Of a DNA stretch of 64,000 nucleotides, positions 48,719-61,500 are shown one piece after another. The notes under the pieces were generated by a model. It was given only the letters and a program-made list of their open reading frames with translations. It was not told the origin of the DNA and made no database searches. How positions within the stretch are numbered: the first letter of the stretch is position 1; every line of letters starts with the position of its first letter. A program made the position numbers and the translations under genes. The stretch comes from Thozetella sp. PMI_491 (taxonomy: Eukaryota > Ascomycota > Sordariomycetes > Chaetosphaeriales > Chaetosphaeriaceae), in the NCBI GenBank assembly GCA_021432635.1, contig MU270015.1, forward strand, positions 1,473,762 through 1,537,761. The letters are read 5' to 3'.

Positions 48719-49096
48719 ATGGTCGCTAGCTGGGTGATACCCGTCGCCTCGCTCAGTGCGATATGTGGCGTGGGGCTTATATTTATTTGGTGGTGGTAAG
48801 GATATTTACGCTCCACCCTCAAGATGTAGAGGCAAGCTGACTTGACCAGGTTTCCGCGGACGTGGGCCAAGGGGACACAGGAAGAATTTAAGCTCACGGC
48901 TGCTGAGCGCGCAGCTCGAATTCGATATCTACAACAGCGAGGTTTCCAGACTGGCGAGGCCTCGGAGCCCGAAACTTTAGTGGGCGATAACGTGGAGGGC
49001 CAAGTACCGTCGACTGAGAGTGCACAGCACCCTGCCGCGCCAAGAGAGCCTCCTAGAGCGGCTGTGTATACGCCACCGTCATATACCTCGTACTAA
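48719..49096 (+). CDS. Small single-span membrane protein with C-terminal PPSY motif
   Basis: Two exons (48719-48795, 48850-49096) joined over a 54-nt intron (GTAAGG, branch CTTGAC, acceptor CAG) give 107 aa. Residues about 6-27 form one transmembrane helix (VIPVASLSAICGVGLIFIWW) followed by WFPRTWAKG and a charged segment KLTAAERAARIRYLQQRGF that is probably helical and cytosolic. An acidic, proline-rich tail ends in TPPSYTSY. PPSY at 101-104 fits the PPxY consensus bound by WW domains of Nedd4/Rsp5-type ubiquitin ligases. No named family is recognised. The short exon 1, the intron placement and the consistent frame support a real gene. A role as a membrane adaptor for ubiquitin ligation is inference from the motif alone. 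Confidence 0.6.
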
Positions 49097-50382
49097 AAAA
49101 AATTCTTTGCGATCTGGAAATAAAGGCGGCGCTTGATGGACGACATACAACGGCAGAACGTGAAGACAAGTTAACTAACCACAACAGCCTTCCAAACTCC
49201 AGACCTATATCGATCCTTCCACTCCTCCGCGCACTTCAAATCGAAAAATGAAACACACAGGGCCGAGGATGCTAGGATGACTTGAGCAGAGCCGCTGCTT
49301 CTGTGAGTTGTTCCGGCGTGGGGTGTGGGACAATCGTCAGATACAGATGCCAGACACCAGACCCGAACAATTTTCTCGACAGGACTACCAACTTGCTGTT
49401 GTCGAACGGCTGAGGCGGAACCAGGAGTGGGCTGAATCGTAATGAAATATATCTACCAACTCACTTGTATCTGAGAATGCTGAGATATCAAGGGCGACAG
49501 GAAATTTTAAGATCTCGACGGTGGGCATCAAAACCAGAATAAATAGTCGACAAGACTAAGAGAGGAAGCCTAGCTACTGTTCCACGCTCCCTTGTCCGCG
49601 GAATTTACATCTTTGTCGCGAGTCAAGGTTATACTGAATGCCATCACTGATCGGCAATGAGGATGAAGATGTCTTCGATTGGATATTATTATCGCCGGCG
49701 CTACGAGAAGGGTAAGGAGGAAGCTGCGCATGCTTGTAAACCCCTTATGTACTATCTGTGCAAGCTCTGGCCTCAACCCGGCTCAAGGGAACCCCAGGCC
49801 GCACGAGCTGCGATGAGTAAAGCTGAAAAGTCGGGGCAGTGGTTCGAGCACCGGGCATAACTGAACCCATTCGGACCGTTGGTAGACCGCAATACCTGCA
49901 CACTATCTTGAAGAGGGAGTCATATATTGGACTAAGGAATCTTTCTAACCAACTAGACGAGTCGACCACCCTTAGATATCGATGCCCCGCCTCCTTCCTC
50001 TCTCCACCTGTACTAATGATTGCCACTCTTAATTACCTCTTCGACGCGTACACCAAGGGTCCACGTTTGGCTGCTTCAGGTCTTTCCGCAGAACCTGTTT
50101 ACAGGCCTCTTCTTCATACAAATTAGGCATATCGCTGAATAGAGGGGTGGCTCCCAGCTAGGCAGAGACATTCGTGGCCAGGAATGAATCGAGTGTTTAG
50201 GCACAGCAGCATGAGATAACCGACCGTATTATATCAACGAAGAGAAAATAGAGCAAACGTTAGCGAAAACTAACGAGTCAACCAAACCAGAAAGTGACAA
50301 CCTCTCCAGCATTTTGTATTTTCTGCGCGAATATGATTGGATATATTATTATTATCCGCGTGGGAAACCTAGCAATACCGCT
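49097..50382. other. Intergenic, no gene seen
   Basis: 1.3 kb between the small membrane protein and the 3' end of the first giant gene. Short frames only. Confidence 0.45.
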
Positions 50383-53300
50383 CTACCCGCCGGCTACTGC
50401 CACATTGTCATTCGGTTTGGGCGGCGACGGCACATTGACCAGAGGCGCTGCTAACTGGAGAAAGCCCTCTACAAATGTGTAGGGGGCTGGGTCAAGGCGC
50501 AGCTTACCGTCTTCGTTACTAACCTCCAGGGCATTGTAGTGCGTGGTGAGGTCCACAGGGGCTGCTGCAGCTGAAACGCCATTATTTGGAGGGCTGAGAG
50601 GCGGTGTAGGAGCGACTGCGTAGGGCTGTAACCATTGCCAGAGGCCCCTTTGTCCCGCGATAGGTAGGGATATTGGAGCGACAGAATTATTTGTGGACGT
50701 GTTGGACTGCGCTTGCATCCAAGTGCTGGGCGTAAGCGGGCTGGTGCTATCCCAGAGCTTGGGGACGTCCTTCGTGAGGAGAATAGGGCCCATTGTAAAG
50801 AAGGCAGCTATGGGAATTATGTGGTTAGCATTTATGCCGACTTTCAGTAATGCGACGAGCAAGAAGGGCAAGAGGGCAGCATACTCATGTTCTTCATAGC
50901 CTGTTGCATGGTCCACGCCGGCAGCTGAAGGCTCGCAATGGGCAAGATGCCACTATATACATGAACTGGAGTGTATGGGTCGATGAGCACTGTCTTCGTG
51001 GTCATCTGCGCAATACTGGCCTCGATAAAGCCAGTGCCGGCCGTATAAGCAGCCGGGTCAGTGAAGAAGGGATAAAGCCTGGGAAAGTTGTCTGGCGCGA
51101 TCTCCTTGCGTACACCATCATCCTTGTCGGCAGGAAAGTAGGTGTAAATGCTGCCGAAGGGGTTCTGAGCATCACCTGTCCTTTGGTCGGTAGCATCCCA
51201 GTAAGCTACGACGCCGTCGAAGGACCGGTCGGCCTTTCGATTTAGCGTTAGAGATGAACCCTTTACCGAGTAACCAAGAGGAGGCAGGAGGACAAAGACC
51301 TGTAAGGACACTCACATCACCCATCTTGACTGGGAATGGATAATTCGACAGCTGTTTCATTGCATCCGTGCGAAGAGGGTCAACGGTAGCCTTATCCGGA
51401 ACCGCCAAGGGCGACGGCATAGTGGACTGCTTCCACCACGCCGGCTGGGCAAGCTCCAGACTCAAGCCCACATTGGTTAATGCAAGAGGTTTGCCGACAA
51501 TTGCATTGGCGTACTGGGCGTAGTCACTTGGGGGGAATGGCATACTTGAGATGGCTCGCCTGATGAGGTCCCATAGGGCATGGAAGTACGCTCTGCCGGC
51601 TTCACCGCCAGCCGTCATCTGCTTGATCAGAGCATCGAGCTGAGGTTTGATATACTTCCCTGGATCGGCAGGGGGTTCGAATGGGAGGAAGCTGTTAGAC
51701 TGTATGATGCCTTTCGGGCCGCCGTACTCCAGCGCCGTGTAAAAGATGCCCTCCCCGTTGAAGAACTGCAGGGAGGAGTCGGCATAGTTGACAATAACCC
51801 ATCCGAATATGGGGTTCTCCCAATCACCGCGAATGCTCCATGTCGTTCTGGGATCCCCGTGACCAGATTGTGGTTCTACGAAGCTGAGATTGATCCTTGC
51901 TTCCTGGTTAATGGCCGGTGTCAGCTGGATAAACGGCGTCATGGGGTACCCCGACTTGGTGGCCAGGTCATGAGTCTGCGCTGGCGTATAAACTGTATTG
52001 AGTGTTTTTCCATCTGACAGGAGACTGGGGAGCAACTGTTCCGAGAGGCATGGGTGAATAAAGTCCGGCGTAGCAGTAGGGTCGACTACCCGCGGCGTGC
52101 GACCCATTGTCTGCTTGGGGAAAGGGTAGCAGATAGCCTGTCCAAATTTGTCCACTATAGTCAGTTTGGTGATAGCTAGACAGATATCTGTTAGTAACAG
52201 CGATCCAAGAGGGTGCTGTGGATGTACACTCACCGAATTGCCCATGCTGCACGCCCTTGAATGGGTTGGAGTTGACATTCTCGAAGTCTGTCAGTGTGCC
52301 GTACGGCGTTCGTCCTGTCTGGTCACCCATGAGAACAAAATCGTTATCCTCTATACTTAGTGCTTTAGCCACAGTCCTCGTAGCCGCTGTCATAGGAATG
52401 GGATTTTGTCCCTGTGGCCGCACGTTGGGTTTGACGTGCTGCCCATTTGCCATGGTCAGAAGTGCGTCCGTCAACCCTGTGAGCTGACCACTGATAAACT
52501 TGAGCTTCTTCACCCCGGTCTTCAGTGCATTCTTTTGGGCGTCCGTCTGTAGGTCGTCCGGTAGATCACCGGGCAGCGCAGCTCCTAGTACTTGGGAGAC
52601 CACGGCGTCGAGAACAAATATCGGCTGCGGAAGCACCAGCATACGCCCAGAGATGTGTCGTTGGTCACTGAGTGGGCCGGTTTTCGCATCAAGTTTGGAT
52701 AGGTCATTGGGGTTTATGTAGGTGACTTGGGTATGATTGCTATCGCTAAGAGCCGTCTGCGTCAAGGCGATTTGCCACTGGTCGTCGGCGATGTGATAGT
52801 AGACGCCTTCCCATTCGACAAACTGGGGCTGGAAAGGCTGTCTATCCCAAATTTTGTGCCCGTGTAATGCTAGAGCATCTTGATATCCTCCCGAGGCTTC
52901 TGTTAAGAGCTTGGAAACGGTGTCGTTGAGGTCGGAAGGAAGCCGAGACAGGACGTTCGCGAGGGTCCCTTTCGTCAAGGAAGTATCACCGTGGCCCGGA
53001 CCAGAGATCTGGTGGACGAACCGTGTTGGCGTGCTGCCGCTTAAGAATTCGGGGTCCCAGCCCGCATCTATGCCAGCCAAGCAGAGCGATGGGTCGGTTC
53101 GCTTGTAGAATGCTCCGTTAGACACTTTCTTGAGGGGCATTTGCGCCTTTGTTGGATCTGCGCCGCCGGTTATCTTGTCCATGTTGCCCTGCAGAGTCGC
53201 TTGCTCTGCTTGGAGAGCGATAGCCTCATTTCGCAGAAGGGGGATCCGGCTTGTGTAGAGCGGCATGCGGTTGGCATCATTAGTCGGATCGGAGACGTAT

Positions 53301-54856
53301 TTGAAGAACTCGGAGAAGAGCGCCCAGCGCAGTTGATCCAGTTTACGGTCGGCCGCATCCCAAGCCGACTGGTACTCGTTGAGACTGGCCAAGACAACTT
53401 TTTCCGAGTCTGAAGGAATAGCAGGCGGTTCATTGTCACCCTTTTGCTTATTGTAATGCCAGACAAAACCACCACCACTGCGCTGGAAGTTGTGCGAATA
53501 AATCAGGTCAGCCGCTTTCACACGCTGGTCGTAGTCGTCTTCCGTGGCATAGAGCAGCTCTTGAATTTGCATTAACGTCTTTGCTGTCTGTACAGTATCA
53601 TCATCGCCGAACATGGCTGACTCAAATGAGTCGTCGCCTTTGTGTGCCTGAAAGAAGGCTAGAACTGCATCCAAGGGTGTCGTGCCTACAGAGACGGGTT
53701 CCATGTCAAGATTAGGACTGAAGTAGTTCGCGTAGTCGTCGGCAGGTGTCTTGGGCTTAATGGCAGCCTTTCCGGAAGTGAAAGCGACTGAGTATCGTGC
53801 AGCATGGCAGATGAGTCGCGTGGCACCGCCGTCGTTGTTGCCAGATACCGTCTGCGTGTCAGTGGTGTGCTTGTCATCTTTGCCATCAGAATTGGTCGGC
53901 GCAGCACAGAAAAGGTGACTTAAGCGGGAACGAATGGAAGCAGGTGCGTTTGGGTTGGCAACAACGCCGAGCGGGTCATCTCCCATGGACGAGTGCCACC
54001 CGGCCACAAAGTAATCGCAAGTCGCCGTGTCCAAGTAAAGAGGGTTGTTAAACGAGTCTGTGCCATATTGAAAATTGTCCTTGGTTGAGAATACATTGGG
54101 ATTATGGATAGCGTAGTCGGCAAAGACGGGATTGGAGCTGTTCATGACCGTCAAAGGAACGCGGTCCACCTTTTGTTCGCCGTTCCAAGCTGCTAGAGTC
54201 GTCCGGAGGCCGATGTAGTTTTCAGCCTGGTTGTTAAGCAGATCCGCGTTGTTCGTAGCGTCATTGCTGTAGGCTACGAATGGTGTCACGTCGGTCTCGA
54301 TGTCGACAGAAGAGTCAAGAGTCTCAATTTTGCGCAGCCGATCCGACTCAATGACCCATGCCGTCGCCCGGTCCGGGTTCGCCGTCTTTGGCGTCCAGTC
54401 CCTAAGGATACGGACTATGAGCCATCGATTGGGCACTAGCGGGAACTTTGGGTTCGACTTTGTCGTTGCCGCGCTGCCCGGGTCTGTGGAAGAAGCTTGA
54501 CTGGCCGCTGAGCGGTAGGCCCGTGGTATGGTCCAATGCAGATAGACTCCGAGGCGTGAGCGGTCAATGGTTGTGAATTGAGTCGGATCTACATTCGGGC
54601 TGAGGGTGTTGAGAGGGATGAAGTCACTACTGAACGTCTTAGAGATGCGCGGGTTCGCAAGTGATGGCTGTGAGTTGTGTAAGTCGACGTGCGGTAAGAT
54701 GTCATGTTGGATCAGGTTGTTCTGTAACCGCAGGCTAACATAATTGGGCATGGTGATGGGCGCTATCCGGGAGCCGCCTGAATCACATACAGCCTCGTTG
54801 AGCACAAACGCATCGAGGTTGATGGGAAGACAAACATCCTCAAGTGTAGATGCCAT
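50383..54856 (-). CDS. Very large protein of unknown function (1427 aa), giant 1
   Basis: Four exons (54856-52234, 52175-51316, 51260-50885, 50807-50383) give 1427 aa. The true ATG is at 54856. No signal peptide, membrane helix or named domain is visible, so a soluble intracellular protein is likely. Conserved-looking blocks near the N-terminus are LGVYLHWTIPRAYR (102-115), FPLVPNRWLIVR (138-149) and AWVIESDRL (166-174). Later blocks are GFVWHYNKQKGD, WEGVYYHIADDQWQI and FPVKMGD. From memory, similar blocks occur in large uncharacterised bacterial proteins, which I cannot verify here. Asp, Ala and Pro are abundant and cysteine is scarce. Intron 3 (51261-51315) uses acceptor AAG at 51261; a closer CAG would leave an impossible 16-nt intron. 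It is divergent from giant 2, with a membrane protein between. Confidence 0.85.
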
Positions 54857-55448
54857 AGGCAACTGGTGATGGCTTCCCTAATCGTGCTTGCAAGTTACGA
54901 AGACGATGGCCCAAGGCTATGGTGTGAGATGTTCGCGTTTGCTAGACGAAACCGTTAATCGTGCCCCAGGTGCTGAGTATGAACAAGGTGTGAGCTTCTT
55001 CGGAGCTGGTGGAGAAGTAGTTAGGTAGCGCTTAGTGGCAGGACTAGTTCCCAATCGCATTGATACAAAGCCCTGTAGGTAATCAACAAAAGACCTTCAG
55101 TAAAGCTGGTTAGAGCGGCGCGGATCGAAAAAGCAGATGCTTAAGCCGCCTGTTGTTCTGGGCCAGTCCAATGCCAAGACTACTGAAATCCTGCAGCGTA
55201 AGCCGAAACATGGGGTCAAACCAGAAGAGAATGTGGCGCATCTGGTGCTAGCTGAGGCGGTCCTAAATTGAGCTGAGCTCTAGAGTGCGGGGCAGCAGTG
55301 ATGTACTGTACCTCGACACTCATGGCCGAAATTACCACTTTCCTGTTCAATACCATCCTTGCTGGCCATTTTTGCCTAGACGCATATTATGGTTAAGCAG
55401 AAGCTTTCCTTCCTCCCACCACTAGACAGGGTTCAAGCAAGAGGTTAG
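54857..55448. other. Upstream region of giant 1
   Basis: Non-coding stretch holding the promoter of the 1427-aa gene. No clear TATA or operator. Confidence 0.4.
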
Positions 55449-56269
55449 GTATTGATGGTATCACAGGCCACTACTATACTTTCTCTGTCAGCAGGCTTCC
55501 GGTGAGCGCGCACAGCAGCGCGCCTTGCCCGCCCTGCGGGTTAGTCCATCTTCTTACCTTTGGCAACACCTCAAAGTATCCCCTTGGCAGCAGGAGTAAC
55601 GCTCTTAGCAAAGATACAAATCGCTCGGATCCAGGCATTACCGCTCGAGGAGCAGGCACCGCACTCTGCGGTCCTCCATGACAAGATCTTGGAGAACTTC
55701 AGGGCGATTGCGGCAGACAGTACGTCTATGTCAGTAAGCAACTATCTAGTCCTGCTTGCGGGATTCGACACCAACTCTGCAGAAGCGCGGCGCGATATAT
55801 ACAATAAAGGCTGTGCAAGGCCCGTGGACTTCGTTCCGATCGTATCACACCGCGGCCACGACTAATATTTGCTTCTAAGCGAGGAAGGGCTCCCACAGTC
55901 GAAGAATCTGGGGTTACTCTGGTGGATGCGATGCTTACCGTCCCCGACTTGGTGGATGCGTACCGAACTACATAGATGCTGGGCCACTCGCCCGGCGGAC
56001 TGCTTTTCGAATTTGGCATGAGCTTGGGGATCATTTCCCATGTACTACAGGGTCATTTGACAGCAGAGCAACCGTAGATCTCGACAAGCCAGAATCAACA
56101 AGCTTTTTGTCGCCCTCAACGCCGTCAACAAAAGGATCTGGGCAACTGTCGACTGCCATTCCTTCACCCGCAAAGAAAATTATTATACAGACGACGATTC
56201 GGATTTGGGCAGGTTGTCTGGGGATGACTGGTATCAGATAGGGAAAACAAAGATCGACCGATCAGCGTA
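55449..56269 (+). pseudogene. Gene-like relic or uncertain multi-exon gene
   Basis: Several segments look coding but do not join into one clean model. A first candidate exon with GTGAGC donor occurs near 55455-55501. A frame with IARIQALPLEEQAPH and VSNYLVLLAGFDTNSAEARR spans 55560-55865. A block VEESGVTLVDAMLTVPDLVD follows, then a stop and LGHSPGGLLFEFGMSLGI. The last frame, ending at 56269, contains RINKLFVALNAVNKRIW. Frame changes and in-frame stops suggest either decay or introns I could not place. No family is recognised. Confidence 0.35.
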
Positions 56270-56682
56270 GAAGGTCGAGACTGCAGTCGTCGACATCATT
56301 ATAGTTGGTGGCCCATGGACGAAAGGTGCTCCCATGGGCCATAAGATGCCGGCTAGAAGGGAAAGGCTGAGTAGAGAGACCCATCATCAGTGATAAAGCT
56401 GAAGCCATAGTATCTCCGTAGCTAATACAACTTGAATGAAATATTCCCCCTGTACCTCTGATGTCAGGGAGTATTCTTCTGTAGACACACATGTGGTTCG
56501 CAGGTTGACTGTCCAATCTCACCCTGGCAGTACAGAAGTATACATTTGAGACACCCACGCTGAAGAAGAGTACAACTTTTCAGCCACAAACCAAATATCT
56601 TTCCAGGGCTCTCTTCTTTCTCAAGATTGCATTAACATATGTATTTATATGTACTCCGCTTTCGATCTCCTAGCACCTAACC
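56270..56682. other. Spacer before the four-span membrane protein
   Basis: 413 bp without supported coding sequence; 3' flank of the membrane-protein gene. Confidence 0.45.
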
Positions 56683-57648
56683 CTACCAAAAGCGTCCTGG
56701 GATTCCCCAGCTCGACCCAGCTATCCCTGCTGCAAGGAGCGCCGTCGTCCATGCAATGGTAGCATACGTATTGAGGGCCTTTCCGATAACCCAGTCATGC
56801 CCGACAAAGAAATTTTCTCCAGGCATGGTCTGGAAGATCCATGCTCCCGCTCCCGTCGGTGAGGCGAGGACCGTCAAACCAAGCACGCCGAAGAACTGCG
56901 CCAACAGTTGAAGCAAGACCCCAATAACCAAGAAGAGCACCCTCGCCCGGAATACGTAGGCAGCAGGACCAAGATGCGACAAGGGCGGGTAAGGACGATG
57001 GTGGTGGCCGTGCTGGCGGACAGTTTTCCCTCCGCGAAAAAACTTTCCAGCTGTCTTGTCCTCCCCACCTGTCTCTTCTGCCCTCGGTTCCGTGGCACCT
57101 TCGGGCTCACTATCCCTCCAAGTCTGACGAACCATCGGGACGGCAAAGAGGCCGAGACTAAGTATAAGGCCTAATGTTAGGAATACAGATGCCGCTATTT
57201 GGAGGTTGCCTGCATAGTGAACTGTGTCATTCGCTGGTCAGCTAAGTCTAAAGCATGGCTTTAATGCACTCTTGCCTTGCTGGCATTCCTGATCGCCGCC
57301 GAGCAAACCTTCCGCCCTATTGGGGTAATTCCAGGTCCCGTTGAACTCGGCAGGTGAGCGGCAGCTCGTAGCGTTGTAGCCATAGGGCGGGTAGAACTGG
57401 CACGACGGAATGTGACAGGTGCCGTTTTCGTAAACAATCGGTATACCGCACTTGTAGAAAGGCGAACGCGATGCAGTGCAAACTGGTGTTATGTCGAACT
57501 GGCCGTTGCCAGAGGCCGCGCCATTGCTGGCTTGGTAGTATGATTGCGTTGACCACTCCGGAGATGTGGTGGCAAGCAGGACGAAGGTTGTTGAGACAAT
57601 AGACAGGACAAGGGCAGCAAACGAGGAGACTATGGTAATGTAGCGCAT
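56683..57648 (-). CDS. Four-span membrane protein, claudin/SUR7-like topology
   Basis: Two exons (57648-57270, 57221-56683) joined over a 48-nt intron give 305 aa. Four hydrophobic segments are visible: residues about 5-27 (VSSFAALVLSIVSTTFVLLA), AASVFLTLGLILSLGLFAV, ARVLFLVIGVLLQLLAQFFG and a C-terminal ATIAWTTALLAAGIAG. The first extracellular loop holds six cysteines and several N-glycosylation sequons, and the middle loop is charged and His-rich (GHHHRPYPP). This topology resembles the SUR7/PalI claudin-like group of fungal plasma-membrane proteins, but the diagnostic motif is not clear, so only the topology is claimed. It lies between the two giant genes and is divergent from giant 2, with which it shares a 917-bp promoter region. 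Confidence 0.75.
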
Positions 57649-58565
57649 GACGGGCAATTGGCGACTGCTCCCTCTTCTCTGTCCCTAGACTCTACGAGGC
57701 GAGTGTGCAGTGAGTAGTGGGGGACCAGTATTTGTCCGGTGCGAGAAGGATGGTGCAACGAAACAATCTCACTACGCAGACGACAACTAGGGAGGGGAAT
57801 AAAAAGCAAGCCGGCCTCTTGCATGTTCGGGCAAGCTAAGGGAGACAAGATTAGGCTTGTAGGCATATGTCGAGGCACCTCGATAACAAAATGGACCGCG
57901 GAGCTGGGGTGGCACTGAGTAGGACAATTGAGACATTCCGCTATGGACATCTTCTTGTTCTTCCTCCGGGTACGGCTTCCCATGGGAAAAGCGAGCTGTC
58001 GATGCAACGACGTCATTGCAGCCTCAGCTTGAAAGCTATACGCCACTGTCTCATTTGAGTCCAATTCGGTATTAGAAGCTTAGGGTAGGGGTGGTTATAG
58101 AGCCACCCCATTGCATCAAAGCAACGTGGGCACAGTAAGGCTTACCTTGACGGCTACTGTGCTTGCGGTACCCCAACAGCGCCTCTAATTGGGTGGATCC
58201 CGGAGCTCTCGACAAGCTTAGAGCAGGTTCCTTCAAGCTTGCCTGATATGTCTCGCGGCAACACGACGTTGCGAAGAGCGAAGGTTTCCTTTTTTTTTTT
58301 ATTCCGCCGTCCAAAACGAAGAGAGCGTGGTGGGCTCAGCTAGCCACAGAGAGGCTCTATCGACGCCGTGCAAGCCCGCTGTCGGTCATGAAAGCCGAGT
58401 CCCCGAATGCTGTGGTATCACCTCCCTGGCAAACGACACTCATACTTGCTTTGAGCCCCGGGAAGCATTGACTGTAGCTAGTCGCTTGGCTGCTAGCTCA
58501 CGCTCGTGAATCTACAACACTCTGCTTGACCAAAACCACCGACGTTGAAACCCAAGCGGGCAAAA
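57649..58565. promoter_or_regulatory. Divergent promoter, membrane protein / giant 2
   Basis: 917 bp between the two starts. It contains an 11-nt T tract at 58290-58300, a feature often nucleosome-depleted in fungal promoters. No operator recognised. Confidence 0.4.
58290..58300. repeat. Poly(T) tract
   Basis: Eleven consecutive T on the plus strand, 266 bp upstream of giant 2. Possibly a promoter poly(dA:dT) element. Confidence 0.6.
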
Positions 58566-61500
58566 ATGGCGAGGTCTCTCGTGCAGAGCAAGATCGCTAA
58601 GGAGATCCAGGATGCTTCGGGGGCCGCCTCTGAGAAGGATGACCTCCAGCCGGGCCACATGAGGTTGTATAGCTACTATAGCCCTAGCTTGTGTGCGCAT
58701 CACCGTCACCGTCTGATCCGAAGGTTTCATGTAGGGACTCACTAACAAACACCCAGCGGCGGGCCTATATGGCATCGAGGTCCGGCAGACGGTCACGGCC
58801 ATTGCCGGTGATGATCTGCCGGAGAAGGCGCAAACGCTTCCTATTATGAACCAAACGGTGGCTAAACCAGGGACGACACCCGTCATCGTTCCGCAGGAGT
58901 TCAACGTAGTTGCCCCGCAATTCTCGCTAGATTCCAAACTCATCAACACCTACTACCCGCCTGACGGCCACCAAGATGAGGGCCGTGTACTACCTCACAT
59001 TGTCTTTAATGACCCCCATGTACCCTGGTTCCGCGAAGCGGGTACCCTGAACTGGGAGACGCAGCCTGTTGATGGACCACAGGAGCGGCGGGGCCGCAAC
59101 TTCGTGCCTTGGCTTGCCTTAATGGTGTTTGAGCCGGACGAGCTCAAAGTTGAGCAGCCAGCCGCTGCGCTCTTGAAACTCGATCAGATTCCATCTTACA
59201 ACTCGGCGAGTCTGCCAGCCAATGGCTCCTTTTCCATGACAGTTGGCCAATATCTTTCCCTCATCAGCTCTCGCCCCTACTACGAGGAAGGTTATCAAGG
59301 TGACGCAGCAGCAACCTTGACGGCTCTCAAAAACTCTACAGACAAGCTGAATGTCATTTTCCCAACCAAGTCGCAGCTGGCCGATGTATTCGCTGGCCCT
59401 GGCAGCAACCTGGACCCGTTGAAGGCGCAAAAGTACTTAGCTCACGTCCGACACATAAACACTATCGGGTTTCCAGATGCCGGCGTCGAAGAAGAGGGCT
59501 TCTTCTCAGTTGTTGTATCGTCAATGACGGGGAACCAGAAGGAGCTTATTCCGTCGACTCACGTCGTTCATCTTGTATCCATCGAGCATTTCGACACAAC
59601 CTTTACAGCGAAGCCGGATCCGAAAAGCACTCCGCCCGTTCTAGGATCGACTTGGTTCTATCCCGACGACGTGAACTCGGACCGCATCGGCATTGTCTCG
59701 CTTTTCTCTTGGACCTACACCTGCATCCCTGACGCTATCAGCTTTTACGAGACAATGCAGGTTATCGGCGCAACAGCACAACCGTTACGGCCTCCGCAGA
59801 AGACGCTCGACAATCTGTGGGCAACTGCAAAGAATCCCAATCCGCAAAACCCTGCAGCGGCGCCGATCGCACAGAAACTCTATGACCGCCTGAACTCTGG
59901 ATACACAATTGCCCGTTGGAGAACAGCGACGGGAGAGGAGACTACCGCATTCAACCGGGGTCCGCTAGTGCCGATGAACGTCCAAGAGGTCCCTGGGCCA
60001 GCGGCTGGAGCCTCGGCGGCGAAACCCTGGCCTGGGCTGTCCATGACTGGCAAGGATTATACCGTGTTTGACAAGTCAATCGGCATGATGGACACTACGT
60101 ATTCTGGCGCATGGTCACTGGGCAAGCTGATGGCGATCTCTGACTCGGCCTTTAACCAAGCGTTGATGCGCTTCCGCAGCTCCATCTGGGAAGCTGCCGC
60201 GTCATACACCCGCATGCAGGCGAACAATGTTACAGCGGCGGGATCGGTGCTTTCGAATGTGAAGCGGGCCTTCCTTGCAGCACGTGCTGTTACCCCTGAG
60301 AAGTTCAGCGGGCCCGTCATCCGCATAAACAAGCCCGTCATGCAGGGGGTCACCACGTCGATGGACGATCCAAGTATAACCGAGGAGTTCCAAGAGGCCA
60401 TCCAGGCCAAGGTGGCTACTTTTGCTAGCATAGGCAAGGGCACAACTGCTCCTTTGTACAATGGATTTGATGGTGCGCCGGGGAACAACAGTGACTGGGA
60501 AATTCTACTCAATTGGGTACATGACATCATGTACCTTGGCACTATCCCTTCCCACGTCCTTTTTCCAGAGCCATCCCATCTGCAGAGTCACAACGACAGC
60601 CCAATCATGCCAGGCCAGCCAACCTACCATCCTGAGGCCTTGCGGTGGTTCCATATTGACCATGCCTGGATCGACTGTTTCCTAGACGGCGCCCTTAGCT
60701 GTGCCAACCACCTCGAGCCTGAGTATGACTTCACAAGACTGTGTGTCAAAGACATCTTCAACAAGTTTCTGTCCACGCCGATCGGCAACACTAGCATTCT
60801 TCCCCCAGTACCCAGGTACGGATTCATCCTCAGGTCTGCCGTGGTCAAATCGACACCGGATATACGGCTGGTTGTCACCTGCTGGAAGTTGCAGAAGGCA
60901 GCGGATGGCACACCATCGTGGGTGCAGGACCCAGACCGCGACCCCTTGGTTCGTCACACCAAGATGGATGATTTTACCATTCTCAGCCTTGTCGATTGCT
61001 CTCCAGAAGAGATTCACACTGTAACACTAGCGCAGCCACCCCACCAGCAACGGTTCTCCATTGGGTGCGAGCCATCTTATGACCCAAAGACGGGTCTGGT
61101 TACAGCTGTAGCTGCCGATATCAAACTGAAAGAGCTGTTCACCGATGCTAGTCAAGTGCCTGTACCCACCCCTCAGGACCCAGAAGTTCCTGTATGGAGC
61201 GAGCTGCCCGAGGAGCAACAGATCCCCATGTCGCAGCAGACCCTATTCTATAACGATGCAACGCGTTGCATCGATGCCGCCGCTATTGCCACGGCGGCTA
61301 ACAGCACACTGAACTCTTGGGCTAGTGACCCTACCTATCCAACTAAGCCGTATGATGACGCCGTAGCCAATTCCACTGTCTTCGGACTCGAGATGAATGA
61401 CCCTTCTTGTAAGTTGACAGTCAGCTTTTTAGCCTGCTTTCGAGAAACTAAGACCCGCCAGACCAGCTGCGTTTCACCAACCCAGCTCCAAAGACATTCG

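Noticed and set aside
51300-51315. A perfect-looking 16-nt GT...AG interval (GTGAGTGTCCTTACAG on the minus strand) inside giant 1
   Set aside because: Far too short for splicing. The same donor with the AAG acceptor at 51261 gives a normal 55-nt intron and keeps the frame.
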